The notes below the pieces were generated by a model. That model was not told the origin of the DNA and did not search any database. It saw nothing but the letters and a program-made list of their open reading frames with translations. A DNA stretch of 64,000 nucleotides from Nocardioidaceae bacterium (GTDB taxonomy: Bacteria > Actinomycetota > Actinomycetes > Propionibacteriales > Nocardioidaceae). The stretch covers positions 1,256,001 to 1,320,000 of the forward strand of contig JAGIBL010000001.1 in assembly GCA_017744365.1 (NCBI GenBank), given 5' to 3'. Below, piece after piece: positions 43,898-54,474 of the stretch. A program made the translations under genes and the position numbers. Positions within the stretch are counted from its first letter, which is position 1; each line of letters begins with the position of its first letter.

Positions 43898-44638
43898 CTA
43901 GAGGCCCGCGGCGTCGAGCAGGTCGCCGACCTCCTCGGCGGTCAGCTCGCGCAGGTCGCCCTGCTTCAGCCGGCCGATCCGCACCGGCCCGATCGCGGTC
44001 CGCGTCAGCCGTCGTACGGGGTGGCCGACGTGGTCCAGCAGCCGCCGCACGATCCGGTTGCGGCCCTCGTGGATGACCACCTCGACGATGGACCGGTCCC
44101 CGGTGTGCGAGATCACCCGCGCGCGCCGGACCTCGACCGGCCCGTCCTCCAGCGTGACCCCGGTGAGCAGCAGCTTGACCGTCGCCTTCTCCACCCGGCC
44201 GCCGACCTCGGCGACGTACGTCTTCTCCACCTCGTACGACGGGTGCGCGAGCCGCTGCGCGAAGTCACCGTCGTTGGTGAGCAGGATGAGCCCGTCGGTG
44301 TCGGTGTCGAGCCGGCCGACGTGGAAGAGCCGCTCGGGCCGCTCGGCCACGTAGTCGCTCAGCGTGGGCCGGCCCTCCGGGTCGGACATCGTCGAGACCA
44401 CCCCGCGTGGCTTGTTGAGCACCAGGTACACGTGCGCGCTGACCGGGGGCAGCCGCTTGCCGGAGACCCGGATCACCGCCTTGGTGGGGTCGACCTTCGT
44501 GCCCAGCCGGGTGACGACCTCGCCGTCGACCTCGACCTCGCCGGCGAGCATCAGCTCCTCGCACTTGCGGCGGCTGGCGACCCCGGAGGCGGCCAGCAGC
44601 TTCTGCAGCCGGACCAGGCCGTCGGCGTCAGTCTCCAT
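43898..44638 (-). CDS. RsuA/RluB-family rRNA pseudouridine synthase
   Basis: 246 residues. An S4 RNA-binding domain (LQKLLAASGVASRRKCEELM) leads into the catalytic core with the aspartate in GRLDTDTDGLILLTNDG and the motif VVIHEGRNRIVRRLLDHVGHPV. It is probably a 23S enzyme (RluB-like), because it lies behind scpA-scpB as in Bacillus and Actinobacteria. ATG 44638 overlaps scpB by 11 bases. Confidence 0.92.
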   Translation of the reverse strand: METDADGLVRLQKLLAASGVASRRKCEELMLAGEVEVDGEVVTRLGTKVDPTKAVIRVSGKRLPPVSAHVYLVLNKPRGVVSTMSDPEGRPTLSDYVAERPERLFHVGRLDTDTDGLILLTNDGDFAQRLAHPSYEVEKTYVAEVGGRVEKATVKLLLTGVTLEDGPVEVRRARVISHTGDRSIVEVVIHEGRNRIVRRLLDHVGHPVRRLTRTAIGPVRIGRLKQGDLRELTAEEVGDLLDAAGL

Positions 44639-45335
44639 CGGGCTCTTCGGAGGGTGCCTCGACAGGCGCTCCGACAGGCGCTTCGACCGGCGCCTCGACC
44701 GGCGCCTCGAGCTCGGCCGCCACCGGCGCGATCTCGTCCTCGATGTCCTCCAGGTCCGGCACCAGCGGCGCCAGCTCGGGGAGCTCCTCCAGCGAGGTCA
44801 CCCCGATCCGCTCGAGGAAGTACGACGTGGTCCGGTACAGGTGCGCGCCGGTCTCCGGGTCGGTGCCGGCCTCCTCGACCAGGCCACGGGTGAGCAGCGT
44901 GCGCATCACGCCGTCGACGTTCACGCCCCGGATCGCGGAGACCCGGCTGCGGCTGACCGGCTGCTTGTAGGCGACCACGGCCAGGGTCTCCAGCGCCGCC
45001 TGGGTCAGCCGCGCCTGCTGCCCGTCGAGCACGAACTTCTCCACCACGGGAGCGAACTCCTCGCGGGTGTAGAACCGCCAGCCCCCGGCCACGTTGCGCA
45101 GCTCGAAGCCCCGGCCGCTCTCGTCGTACTCGCTCGCCAGGCCGGCCAGCGCCTCGGCGACCTCGGCCACCGGGTAGCCGACCACGCTCGCCAGGCTCAC
45201 CTGGTCCAGCGGCTGGTCGGCGACCATGAGCACGGCCTCCAGCGCGGGACGCAGGTCCGCGAGCGGAACGGCGAGCGTCTCGCTGTCCTCGACGTCCTCG
45301 ACCGGCTCGACCTCCACCACGTCAGTCTCCGTCAT
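44628..45335 (-). CDS. scpB: Segregation and condensation protein B
   Basis: 235 residues. Two winged-helix domains with the typical LRPALEAVLMVADQPL start and LTQAALETLAVVAYKQPVSRSRVSAIRGV core bind ScpA in the condensin-like SMC complex. A ~45-residue C-terminal extension of near-perfect five-residue repeats (PVEAP, PVGAP) is unusual and probably disordered. ATG 45335 overlaps scpA by 14 bases. Confidence 0.94.
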   Translation of the reverse strand: MTETDVVEVEPVEDVEDSETLAVPLADLRPALEAVLMVADQPLDQVSLASVVGYPVAEVAEALAGLASEYDESGRGFELRNVAGGWRFYTREEFAPVVEKFVLDGQQARLTQAALETLAVVAYKQPVSRSRVSAIRGVNVDGVMRTLLTRGLVEEAGTDPETGAHLYRTTSYFLERIGVTSLEELPELAPLVPDLEDIEDEIAPVAAELEAPVEAPVEAPVGAPVEAPSEEPDGD

Positions 45336-46200
45336 CGCCCTGGCTCTCCGTCCCAGCGTCCAGCGGCAGCGGGGTGCCGTCGAACTCGTCGTTGATCTCG
45401 ATCTCGTCGTCCTCGCCGCCGGTCCACCGGATGGTGAGCTCCCCCAGCGGCGTCATCTGGTCGAACGCGACCACGCCCTCGCGGAAGAGCTCGAGCAGCG
45501 CCAGGAACCGCGCCACCCGGGTCATCGTGTCGGGCGCGTCGGCGGCGAGCTTGCGGAAGGTCAGGGTGCCGTCCACCTTGAGCCGCTCCACGACCACGTG
45601 CGCCTGCTCGCGGACGCTGACCGCGGGCGCGTGGATGTGGGCCAGGGACAGCTCCGGCTCCGGCTTGGGCTCGAGCGCCTTGAACGCGAGCGCCGCGAAC
45701 TCCTCCAGGCCCAGCCCGATGAGCACCTCGGGCAGCAGCGTGGCGAACCGCTCGTCGAGACCGACCGCGCGCGGGAACCGCTTGGCCTCGCCGTCGATCC
45801 GGGTCTCCAGCACGGTCGCGACCTGCTTGAAGGCGCGGTACTGCAGCAACCGGGCGAACAGCAGGTCCCGGGCCTCCAGCAGGGCCAGGTCCTCCTCGTC
45901 CTCGACGTCGCCGGCGGGCAGCAGCCGGGCGGCCTTGAGGTCGAGCAGCGTCGAGGCGACCAGCAGGAACGAGGTCGTCTGCTCCAGGTCCCAGACGTCG
46001 CCGGCGGCCTTGATGTGCGCGATGAACTCGTCGGTGACCTGCGACAGCGCCACCTCGGTGACGTCGAGCTTGTGCTTGCCGATCAGGCTCAGCAGCAGGT
46101 CGAACGGGCCCTCGAAGTTGTCCAGCCGGACCGCGAAGCCGCCGGTGCCGGACTCGGCGAGTGTCTCGGCCTCGGCCTCGGGAGCAGTGGCGGCGCTCAT
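45322..46200 (-). CDS. scpA: Segregation and condensation protein A (kleisin)
   Basis: 292 residues. The family start FAVRLDNFEGPFDLLLSLIGKHKLDVTEV is present, followed by central helices and the C-terminal winged helix contacting the SMC head. It bridges the SMC ATPase heads with ScpB during chromosome condensation. It overlaps the RHH-like gene by four bases. Confidence 0.95.
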   Translation of the reverse strand: MSAATAPEAEAETLAESGTGGFAVRLDNFEGPFDLLLSLIGKHKLDVTEVALSQVTDEFIAHIKAAGDVWDLEQTTSFLLVASTLLDLKAARLLPAGDVEDEEDLALLEARDLLFARLLQYRAFKQVATVLETRIDGEAKRFPRAVGLDERFATLLPEVLIGLGLEEFAALAFKALEPKPEPELSLAHIHAPAVSVREQAHVVVERLKVDGTLTFRKLAADAPDTMTRVARFLALLELFREGVVAFDQMTPLGELTIRWTGGEDDEIEINDEFDGTPLPLDAGTESQGDDGD

Positions 46201-46556
46201 CCGAGGAGCCGTCGGACGAGCTCGCTCTCGTCGCCGCGGTGCTCCAGGTCGGCCAGCGCGATCGCCAGCGCCTCCCGGACCAGGCGGCCACGGTCCACGG
46301 CGAGCCCGTGGTCACGGCGCAGCGACAGCCGGGCGTGCTCGATGTCGAGCAGCTCCTCGGCGGTCACGTACACGGTCATCTTCTCGTCGTGCCGGACCCG
46401 ACCCGAGGACCGCCGTACCTGCTTGCCGTCCTTCGCCGACGCGACGGCGGGAGCCGGGTCGGGGACCGCCTTGACCTTCGGCGCCTCCTCCGCGGGAGCG
46501 TCGGCGGTCGGTCGGAACAGGTCGTCGGCCGTCGGCAGACTCACCCGTCGAGCCAC
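46197..46556 (-). CDS. Putative ribbon-helix-helix protein between parA and scpA
   Basis: 119 residues from GTG 46556, overlapping parA by 16 bases. The N-terminal half is disordered and Ala/Pro-rich. The C-terminal half has a strand then two helices (MTVYVTAEELLDIEHARLSLRRDHGLAVDRGRLVREALAIAL) typical of a ribbon-helix-helix DNA-binding fold. The conserved position between parA and scpA suggests a role in segregation, perhaps DNA binding. Confidence 0.75.
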   Translation of the reverse strand: MARRVSLPTADDLFRPTADAPAEEAPKVKAVPDPAPAVASAKDGKQVRRSSGRVRHDEKMTVYVTAEELLDIEHARLSLRRDHGLAVDRGRLVREALAIALADLEHRGDESELVRRLLG

Positions 46557-47587
46557 CGGGCAAGCACCTCCTTGGCCAGCTGGCGGTAGGACTCGGCGCC
46601 GGTCGAGCTGGACGCGTAGCTGGTGATCGGCTCACCGGCCACGGTCGAGTCCGAGAACTTCACCGTACGCCGGATCACGGTGTGGAACACGGTGTCGCCC
46701 CAGGCCTCGACCAGCCGCTCCATGACCTCGCGTCCGTGCAGGGTGCGGCCGTCGTACATGGTGCCGAGCACGCCGTCGATGGTGAGCTTGGGGTTGAGCC
46801 GCTCGCGCACCTTGTCGATGGTGGTCTTGAGCAGGGCCACGCCGCGCAGCGCGAAGTACTCGCACTCCAGCGGCACGATCACGCCGTCGCTCGCGGTGAG
46901 CGCGTTGACGGTGAGCAGGCCCAGCGAGGGCTGGCAGTCGATGAGGATGACGTCGTACTTCTCCAGTGCCGGCTCGAGCACGCGCTGCAGGGTCTGCTCG
47001 CGGGCGACCTCGTGCACCAGCTGCACCTCGGCCGCGGAGAGGTCGATGTTCGAGGGCAGCAGGTCCATCCCCGGCACGCCGGTCGGCACCACGACCTCGT
47101 CGAGGTCGACGTCCTTCTGCATCAGCAGGTTGTAGACGGTCAGCTCCATCTGGTGCGGGTTCAAGCCGAGGCCCACCGAGAGCGAGCCCTGCGGGTCGAA
47201 GTCGACGAGCAGCACCTTGCGGCCGTACTCGGCCAGCGACGCGCCCAGGTTGATGGTGGTGGTGGTCTTGCCGACGCCACCCTTCTGGTTGCACATCGAG
47301 ATGATCCGCGCGTGCCCGTGCTCGGTCAGCGGCTGCGGCTCGGGGAGAACCGGCATCGGCCGGCCGGTGGGGCCGATCTCGGTCTCCGAGACGGTGGTCA
47401 CGGTGCTCTCCTGATTGTCGACATTTCCGGGTTCCAGTGTGACCTGCGGGACCGACGAATCGTGGAAGCGCAGCACCGTGGCGTCGACTGCTTCTTGCGC
47501 GGCTCCCGGGGCCACCGGCCTCGGCATCAGCGGCGGGATCTCGCCGGCACTCGTTCCCTGGCCTCCGAACCCGTCGGCACCGCTCAT
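46541..47587 (-). CDS. parA: Chromosome-partitioning ATPase ParA (Soj-like)
   Basis: 348 residues. The deviant Walker A CNQKGGVGKTTTTINLG, the switch/Walker A' LLVDFDPQGS and Walker B VILIDCQPSLGLLT identify ParA. A ~95-residue N-terminal extension, Pro/Glu-rich and probably disordered, precedes the ATPase. No parB follows, so this is the extra ParA commonly found beside scpA in Actinobacteria. ATG 47587 has AAGAGGAA upstream, and a promoter is visible at 47660-47689. Confidence 0.92.
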   Translation of the reverse strand: MSGADGFGGQGTSAGEIPPLMPRPVAPGAAQEAVDATVLRFHDSSVPQVTLEPGNVDNQESTVTTVSETEIGPTGRPMPVLPEPQPLTEHGHARIISMCNQKGGVGKTTTTINLGASLAEYGRKVLLVDFDPQGSLSVGLGLNPHQMELTVYNLLMQKDVDLDEVVVPTGVPGMDLLPSNIDLSAAEVQLVHEVAREQTLQRVLEPALEKYDVILIDCQPSLGLLTVNALTASDGVIVPLECEYFALRGVALLKTTIDKVRERLNPKLTIDGVLGTMYDGRTLHGREVMERLVEAWGDTVFHTVIRRTVKFSDSTVAGEPITSYASSSTGAESYRQLAKEVLARWLDG

Positions 47588-47617
47588 CCCCGGTTCCTCT
47601 TCTCTTGAGCGACTCTC

Positions 47618-47640
47618 GGCGGCTTTGTCGACAAGCCGCC
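47618..47640. promoter_or_regulatory. 23-bp palindrome in the parA leader
   Basis: GGCGGCTTTGTCGACAAGCCGCC has perfect eight-base outer arms around a GTCGAC centre. It lies between the candidate parA promoter and the start codon, where an operator or mRNA hairpin would act. It does not match the parS consensus. Confidence 0.5.
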
Positions 47641-47659
47641 AAGTCGTGCAGTGGGCGCG

Positions 47660-47689
47660 ACTCTATGCACCCGGCGCCAGCCGTCACAA
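47660..47689 (-). promoter_or_regulatory. Candidate parA promoter
   Basis: On the minus strand TTGTGA (-35) and TAGAGT (-10) are separated by 18 bases, about 70 bases before parA. Both hexamers suit actinobacterial housekeeping sigma. Confidence 0.5.
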
Positions 47690-47806
47690 GGCGACGGCGA
47701 ACAGTCCACGACCCCCCGTGAAATCTGGGGAAAACATGTGTACGACGTCACGCTCAGATGCACAGGAAGGCCCGCGCCTGTGGACGAACCTGTGGGTTGC
47801 GCCCGC

Positions 47807-48754
47807 TCAGCCCAGCGCCCGGGGATGGGCGGCCGCGTACACCTCGCGCAAGCTGTCCACGGTCACCAGGGTGTAGACCTGCGTGGTCGTCACCGAGGCG
47901 TGCCCGAGCAGCTCCTGCACCACCCGGACGTCCGCGCCGCCCTCGAGCAGGTGCGTCGCGAACGAGTGCCGCATCGTGTGCGGCGAGACCTCGGCGGTGA
48001 CCCCGGCCCGCTCCGCCGACCGGACGATCACCGTCCAAGCGCTCTGCCGGGACAGCCGGCCGCCGCGGGCGTTGAGGAACAGCGCCGGCACTCCCTTGCC
48101 GGCGGCGACCAGGTCGGGGCGCGCCCGGGTCAGGTACGCCTCGACGGCCTCGCGCGCGAACCTGCCCACCGGCACGATCCGTTCCTTGCCGCCCTTGCCA
48201 CGCAGCAGCACCGTGCCGGTCCCCAGGTCGAGGTCGTCGACATCGAGCCCGACCGCCTCGGAGATGCGCGCGCCGGTGCCGTAGAGCACCTCCAGCAGCG
48301 CCCGGTCGCGCAGCGCCAGGACCGTGCCGGGCGCTCCGGCCGCCTCCAGGATCGCCTCGACGTCGGCCAGCGCGAGCGCCTTGGGCAGCCGCTTGGCCGG
48401 CGAGGGCGGCCTCACCCCGGCCGACGGGTCCGACCCGGTGAGCCCGTCGCGCACCGCGAACTTGTGGAACCCGCGGACGGCGACGACGGTCCGCCCCGCC
48501 GACGACGCGCTCAGCGGCGGATGGTCCCGGTCCCCCTCGCGCAGCGCCATCAGGAATCCCTGCACGGTCTGCTCGGTGATCGCCTCCAGCGTCGTGATCC
48601 CGGCGCCGTCCAGGTACTCCAGGTACCGGCGCAGGTCCCGCTTGTACGACGCCAGCGTGTTCGCCGCGAGCCCGCGCTCCACCCCGAGGTGGTCGAGGTA
48701 GGTGCGGACGGCCCGAACGAGGGCGCTGCCGAGAGGACCGGGGCCTTCTGCCAC
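47807..48754 (-). CDS. xerD: Tyrosine recombinase XerD
   Basis: 315 residues. An N-terminal SAM-like DNA-binding domain is followed by the catalytic domain with arginine in [15 protein letters not shown], HxxR in [17 protein letters not shown], and the tyrosine in [11 protein letters not shown]. It resolves chromosome dimers at dif with XerC and FtsK. GTG 48754 is four bases downstream of the ald stop. It is a chromosomal housekeeping recombinase, not a phage integrase, given its neighbours. Confidence 0.93.
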   Translation of the reverse strand: MAEGPGPLGSALVRAVRTYLDHLGVERGLAANTLASYKRDLRRYLEYLDGAGITTLEAITEQTVQGFLMALREGDRDHPPLSASSAGRTVVAVRGFHKFAVRDGLTGSDPSAGVRPPSPAKRLPKALALADVEAILEAAGAPGTVLALRDRALLEVLYGTGARISEAVGLDVDDLDLGTGTVLLRGKGGKERIVPVGRFAREAVEAYLTRARPDLVAAGKGVPALFLNARGGRLSRQSAWTVIVRSAERAGVTAEVSPHTMRHSFATHLLEGGADVRVVQELLGHASVTTTQVYTLVTVDSLREVYAAAHPRALG

Positions 48755-48758
48755 GCGG

Positions 48759-49877
48759 TCATCCTGCCAGGACGGACTCCACGCTCACCGAGGACATCCC
48801 GTGCGCCTCCGCGACGGGTGCGTTGGTCAGGCTGCCGGCGTGGGTGTTGAGGCCCAGTGCGAGCGAGGCGTCCTCGCGGCAGGCCCGGACCCAGCCCTTG
48901 TCGGCCAGTGCGACGACGTAGGGCAGGGTCGCGTTGGTCAGCGCGTAGGTCGAGGTGTTCGGCACCGCGCCGGGCATGTTCGCGACGCAGTAGAAGATCG
49001 AGTTGTGGACCTGGTAGGTCGGGTCGGCGTGCGTGGTCGGGTGGGTGTCCTCGAAGCAGCCGCCCTGGTCCACGGCGATGTCGACCAGCACCGAGCCCGG
49101 CTTCATCCGGCTCACCAGCTCGTTGCTGACCAGCTTGGGCGCCGCCGCACCCGGGATCAGCACCGCACCGATGACCAGGTCGGCCTCGGTGACCTGCTGC
49201 TCGATCGCCAGCTTGCTCGAGGCCAGCCCGTGGACCCGGTTGTTGTAGCGCCAGAACGACATCCGCAGCTTGTCCAGGTCGGTGTCGAGCAGGGTCACGT
49301 CCGCGCCCATGCCCAGCGCGATGTTGGCCGCGTTCTGGCCCGAGACACCCGCGCCGATGATCACGACCTTGGCGTTGGCCACACCGCCGACGCCCCCCAT
49401 CAGCACCCCGCGGCCGCCCTGGGCCTTCATCAGCGAGTACGCGCCCACCTGCGGGGCCAGGCAGCCGGCCACCTCGGACATCGGGTACAGCAGCGGCAGC
49501 CCGCCCGAGGGCAGCTGCACGGTCTCGTAGGCGATGCTCGTGGTCCGCCGCGCGACCAGCTCCTCGGTCAGCGGACGATCCGCGGCCAGGTGCAGGTAGG
49601 TGAACAGCGTCAGGTCCTCACGCAGCCGGTGGTACTCCTCGGCCACGGGCTCCTTGACCTTGAGCACCATCTCGGCGTTGCCCCAGACCTCGTCCGCGGA
49701 GTCCAGGATCTTCGCACCCGCCGCCTCGAACTCGCGGTCGGGGATCTGCGAGCCGACCCCGGCCTCGCGCTGCACGAACACCTCGTGTCCGTGCGCCACC
49801 AGCTCGTGCACCCCGACCGGGGTGATCGCGACCCGGTACTCGTGGTTCTTGACTTCCTTCGGTACGCCGACCCTCAC
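48759..49877 (-). CDS. ald: Alanine dehydrogenase
   Basis: 372 residues, the usual length. N-terminal [20 protein letters not shown] (start GTG 49877) carries the substrate arginine and lysine, and the NAD fold is [22 protein letters not shown]. It oxidises L-alanine to pyruvate and ammonia or works in reverse. It has its own 60-base upstream spacer with AT-rich sequence; no operator was identified. Confidence 0.96.
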   Translation of the reverse strand: MRVGVPKEVKNHEYRVAITPVGVHELVAHGHEVFVQREAGVGSQIPDREFEAAGAKILDSADEVWGNAEMVLKVKEPVAEEYHRLREDLTLFTYLHLAADRPLTEELVARRTTSIAYETVQLPSGGLPLLYPMSEVAGCLAPQVGAYSLMKAQGGRGVLMGGVGGVANAKVVIIGAGVSGQNAANIALGMGADVTLLDTDLDKLRMSFWRYNNRVHGLASSKLAIEQQVTEADLVIGAVLIPGAAAPKLVSNELVSRMKPGSVLVDIAVDQGGCFEDTHPTTHADPTYQVHNSIFYCVANMPGAVPNTSTYALTNATLPYVVALADKGWVRACREDASLALGLNTHAGSLTNAPVAEAHGMSSVSVESVLAG

Positions 49878-49937
49878 GTGCGTTCTCCCTTGTCGATGGC
49901 ACCATCTAGTGCTGATATCGGAAGTGTAGGGCCAAAA

Positions 49938-52260
<2,323 letters not shown>

Positions 52261-52307
52261 TCAGGCTGCGGGTCCGAGCCTCGAAGGGCTCATCTCCACG
52301 GGGTTCA

Positions 52308-52338
52308 ACCCTATCAAGAGATCCCCCCTCCGTCCCAA
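52308..52338 (-). promoter_or_regulatory. Candidate pyrG promoter
   Basis: Minus-strand TTGGGA and TAGGGT with a 19-base spacer lie about 75 bases before the pyrG start. A GAGCC-CTTCGA-GGCTC hairpin follows in the leader. Weak hexamers, tentative. Confidence 0.3.
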
Positions 52339-52348
52339 CGACGCGCCC

Positions 52349-53272
52349 TCACGAGACGGGCACCGGTCCGGTCACCTCACCGACGCCGCCGTACTGCCCG
52401 ACCTTGCCGCGGGCCCGGTCGGCGAGGGCGAGCACCAGCGCCACCCGGCCCATCGGGGTCTGCACGCTGTCCACCCCGCTGACCGAGCGCGCCGTCGCGG
52501 CGTCGGCCCGCAGCGCGCCGAGCACGCCCAGGTTCCCCGCGGCCGCGGTGCTGCCGGCCAGCACGGTCGGCACCTTCGAGCCGAACGAGCGCAGGATCGT
52601 CACCGGGACCGCATTTGCCGCGGCGCTCTGGGGGTCCTTCGCCGGCGGTCCGGCGACGACGACCGCCACCGAGGCGCGCGGGCCGACCCTGCCGACGTCG
52701 ACGAGGCCCGCGGTCTCCAGGCCGGAGACGATGCCGATCGCCGCCTGGTCGTAGGCCGTACCAGCGGCGGTGGTGCCGCTCGCGCCGATCGCTCGGGCGA
52801 GGAGCAGCCCGAACCGCTCGTACCCGGCAGCCGTCGCCGGCACCCCCAGGTTCGGCGTCTGGGTCACCATCTGGCTGGTCAGCGCCTCGACGAGCTGCCG
52901 GCTGGACGCCTTGGCCAGCTGCGGCGCGAAGGCCGCTTCGGCGGTGACGGTCGCCCCGGCGGTGCCGAGCAGGCTGCGGACGGCGTCCACCGTGGCCTGC
53001 CGGGCGCCGGGCAGCCGGACGAGCGCGACCGTGCGCCCGGTGAGCTTGCCGGCGACGAGCGTGGCCGCGGTGGCCTGTGCGTACGACGAGGCGAAGTCGC
53101 CGGCCCTGGTCAGGTCGCGCACCTGGCGCTCGGCGCGGGTGACCTCGGCCTTCTGCGCCGCCAGCTCCTTGTCCCGCTCGCGGGCGCTGTGCTGCAGCGG
53201 GCCGGCGCCGAGGGCGATCCCGACCGCGAGCACCAGCAGCCCGAGGGCGGCCTTGAACAGCGCGCTCCTCAT
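52349..53272 (-). CDS. steB: SteB-like membrane protein (annotated elsewhere as copper transporter)
   Basis: 307 residues. One N-terminal membrane helix (ALFKAALGLLVLAVGIALGAG) is followed by a coiled coil (ARERDKELAAQKAEVTRAERQVRDL) and a large extracytoplasmic Ala/Val-rich domain. It belongs to the DUF3186/MctB-type family often labelled copper transporter. Its pairing with SteA matches the SteA-SteB cell-division pair described in Corynebacterium, so an envelope/septum role is more likely than transport. It starts seven bases after steA. Confidence 0.8.
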   Translation of the reverse strand: MRSALFKAALGLLVLAVGIALGAGPLQHSARERDKELAAQKAEVTRAERQVRDLTRAGDFASSYAQATAATLVAGKLTGRTVALVRLPGARQATVDAVRSLLGTAGATVTAEAAFAPQLAKASSRQLVEALTSQMVTQTPNLGVPATAAGYERFGLLLARAIGASGTTAAGTAYDQAAIGIVSGLETAGLVDVGRVGPRASVAVVVAGPPAKDPQSAAANAVPVTILRSFGSKVPTVLAGSTAAAGNLGVLGALRADAATARSVSGVDSVQTPMGRVALVLALADRARGKVGQYGGVGEVTGPVPVS

Positions 53273-53279
53273 CGCCCGC

Positions 53280-54431
53280 TCACCTTCCGCCGACCCAGGT
53301 CGGCAGGTGGTCGCGGACCTGGTCCCAGCGGTCCTGGCCGATGGGGGTCGCCGCGACCGTGAAGGCCAGCACCGCCACGGCGGCGAGCAGCACCAGCGCG
53401 AGCTGCCAGCGCCGCACCCGGCCGGTGTAGAGCAGGGGTACCGCGTCGGCCTCGACCAGCCGGCCGCCCAGCCGCAACCGGGAGAGCACGTTGCTGGCCT
53501 GGTCGCTGCGCGAGCGGTCGATGAACTCCTCCAACGTCCCCGGTGATCCCGTCGGCACGACCAGCCGGGCACCGCCCAGGTGCGCGAGCAGCAGGCCCAG
53601 GTCGGCGCTGGCGGCACTCGTGTGCACCGTGTGGCTGGGCAGGTTGCGCTTCTCCAGCCGCCGGCCGACCGCCTCGCCGGTGCCGTTGAGCACCACCTCG
53701 GAGGTTCGTGCCAGGGTCCGGTCCTCGACGGCGCCGGCGCCGCTGAGCACGAGGACGTCGATCTTGCGTCGCTTGCGCGCGAGCAGGTCTCCCCCGGCGT
53801 CCACGCCGATCAGCACCGGTCGCTGCTCGCGCAGGAACGTGCGCAGCCGGCGCAGCTGGGCGGCCGTGGTGGCGGGACCGACGACGACCACCGTCTTGCC
53901 GCCCAGGTCGGTGCGCAGCGCGGGGGCGCCGGTGCCGTGCAGCAGGAGCCCCTCCTCACGGCGCAGGAACTCGCTGGTGGTGTGTGCGAAGCTGTCCAGC
54001 TGGGCGGCCAGCCCGGTGCGGGCCTGGTCCATCCGGCGCTCGATCTCGTCGGGCTCGACCACGTGCACGTCCGCGACGACCACGGCGCCGTCGTACAGGG
54101 TGCTGCCGTCGACCCGCACGGTGCCGCCGTCGGTGAGCGCCTGGACGTGCTCGCGGTCGGTCTCCAGCAGCACCACGCCCGCCTCGGCGAGCAGCTGCGG
54201 ACCGAGGTTCGCGAAGCGGCCGGAGATGAACTCGGCTCCGTTGATCACCCCCCACGGCTTCTTGGCCAGCAGTGCCCGCGCGGTCGCCGCGTCGAGGTCG
54301 CGGCGATCCAGGGCGATCAGCTCGCCCTCGCCGGCGCGGGCGATCAGCGTGCCGAGGTCGCGGTGGGTGCGGACGGTGACGGTGTGGCCGCCCGCATCGG
54401 TCTCCGAGATGCGTCGCTTGGGGAAGCTCAT
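53280..54431 (-). CDS. steA: SteA-like cytokinetic ring protein
   Basis: 383 residues. The cytoplasmic N-terminal region includes thiamin-pyrophosphokinase-like segments (KTVVVVGPATTAAQLRRLRTF, RPVLIGVDAGGDLL, KIDVLVLSGAG), and a single C-terminal membrane helix (WQLALVLLAAVAVLAFTVAAT) anchors it. This is the SteA architecture; the family lacks TPK catalytic activity as far as known. It lies directly before steB in the same message. Confidence 0.85.
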   Translation of the reverse strand: MSFPKRRISETDAGGHTVTVRTHRDLGTLIARAGEGELIALDRRDLDAATARALLAKKPWGVINGAEFISGRFANLGPQLLAEAGVVLLETDREHVQALTDGGTVRVDGSTLYDGAVVVADVHVVEPDEIERRMDQARTGLAAQLDSFAHTTSEFLRREEGLLLHGTGAPALRTDLGGKTVVVVGPATTAAQLRRLRTFLREQRPVLIGVDAGGDLLARKRRKIDVLVLSGAGAVEDRTLARTSEVVLNGTGEAVGRRLEKRNLPSHTVHTSAASADLGLLLAHLGGARLVVPTGSPGTLEEFIDRSRSDQASNVLSRLRLGGRLVEADAVPLLYTGRVRRWQLALVLLAAVAVLAFTVAATPIGQDRWDQVRDHLPTWVGGR

Positions 54432-54474
54432 GACCGCTCGATCCTTGCACGAATGCGGACGAAAGCCAGGGACC

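Noticed and set aside
47618..47640. parS centromere site
   Set aside because: The palindrome shares only general symmetry and does not match the parS consensus; there is no parB nearby.
47807..48754. Tyrosine recombinase as a mobile-element integrase
   Set aside because: Sequence and context (ald, pyrG, parA, scpA) match chromosomal XerD, with no phage or transposon genes around.
52349..53272. True copper transporter
   Set aside because: Only one membrane helix and no metal-binding Cys/Met/His motifs; pairing with SteA favours a division-related role.
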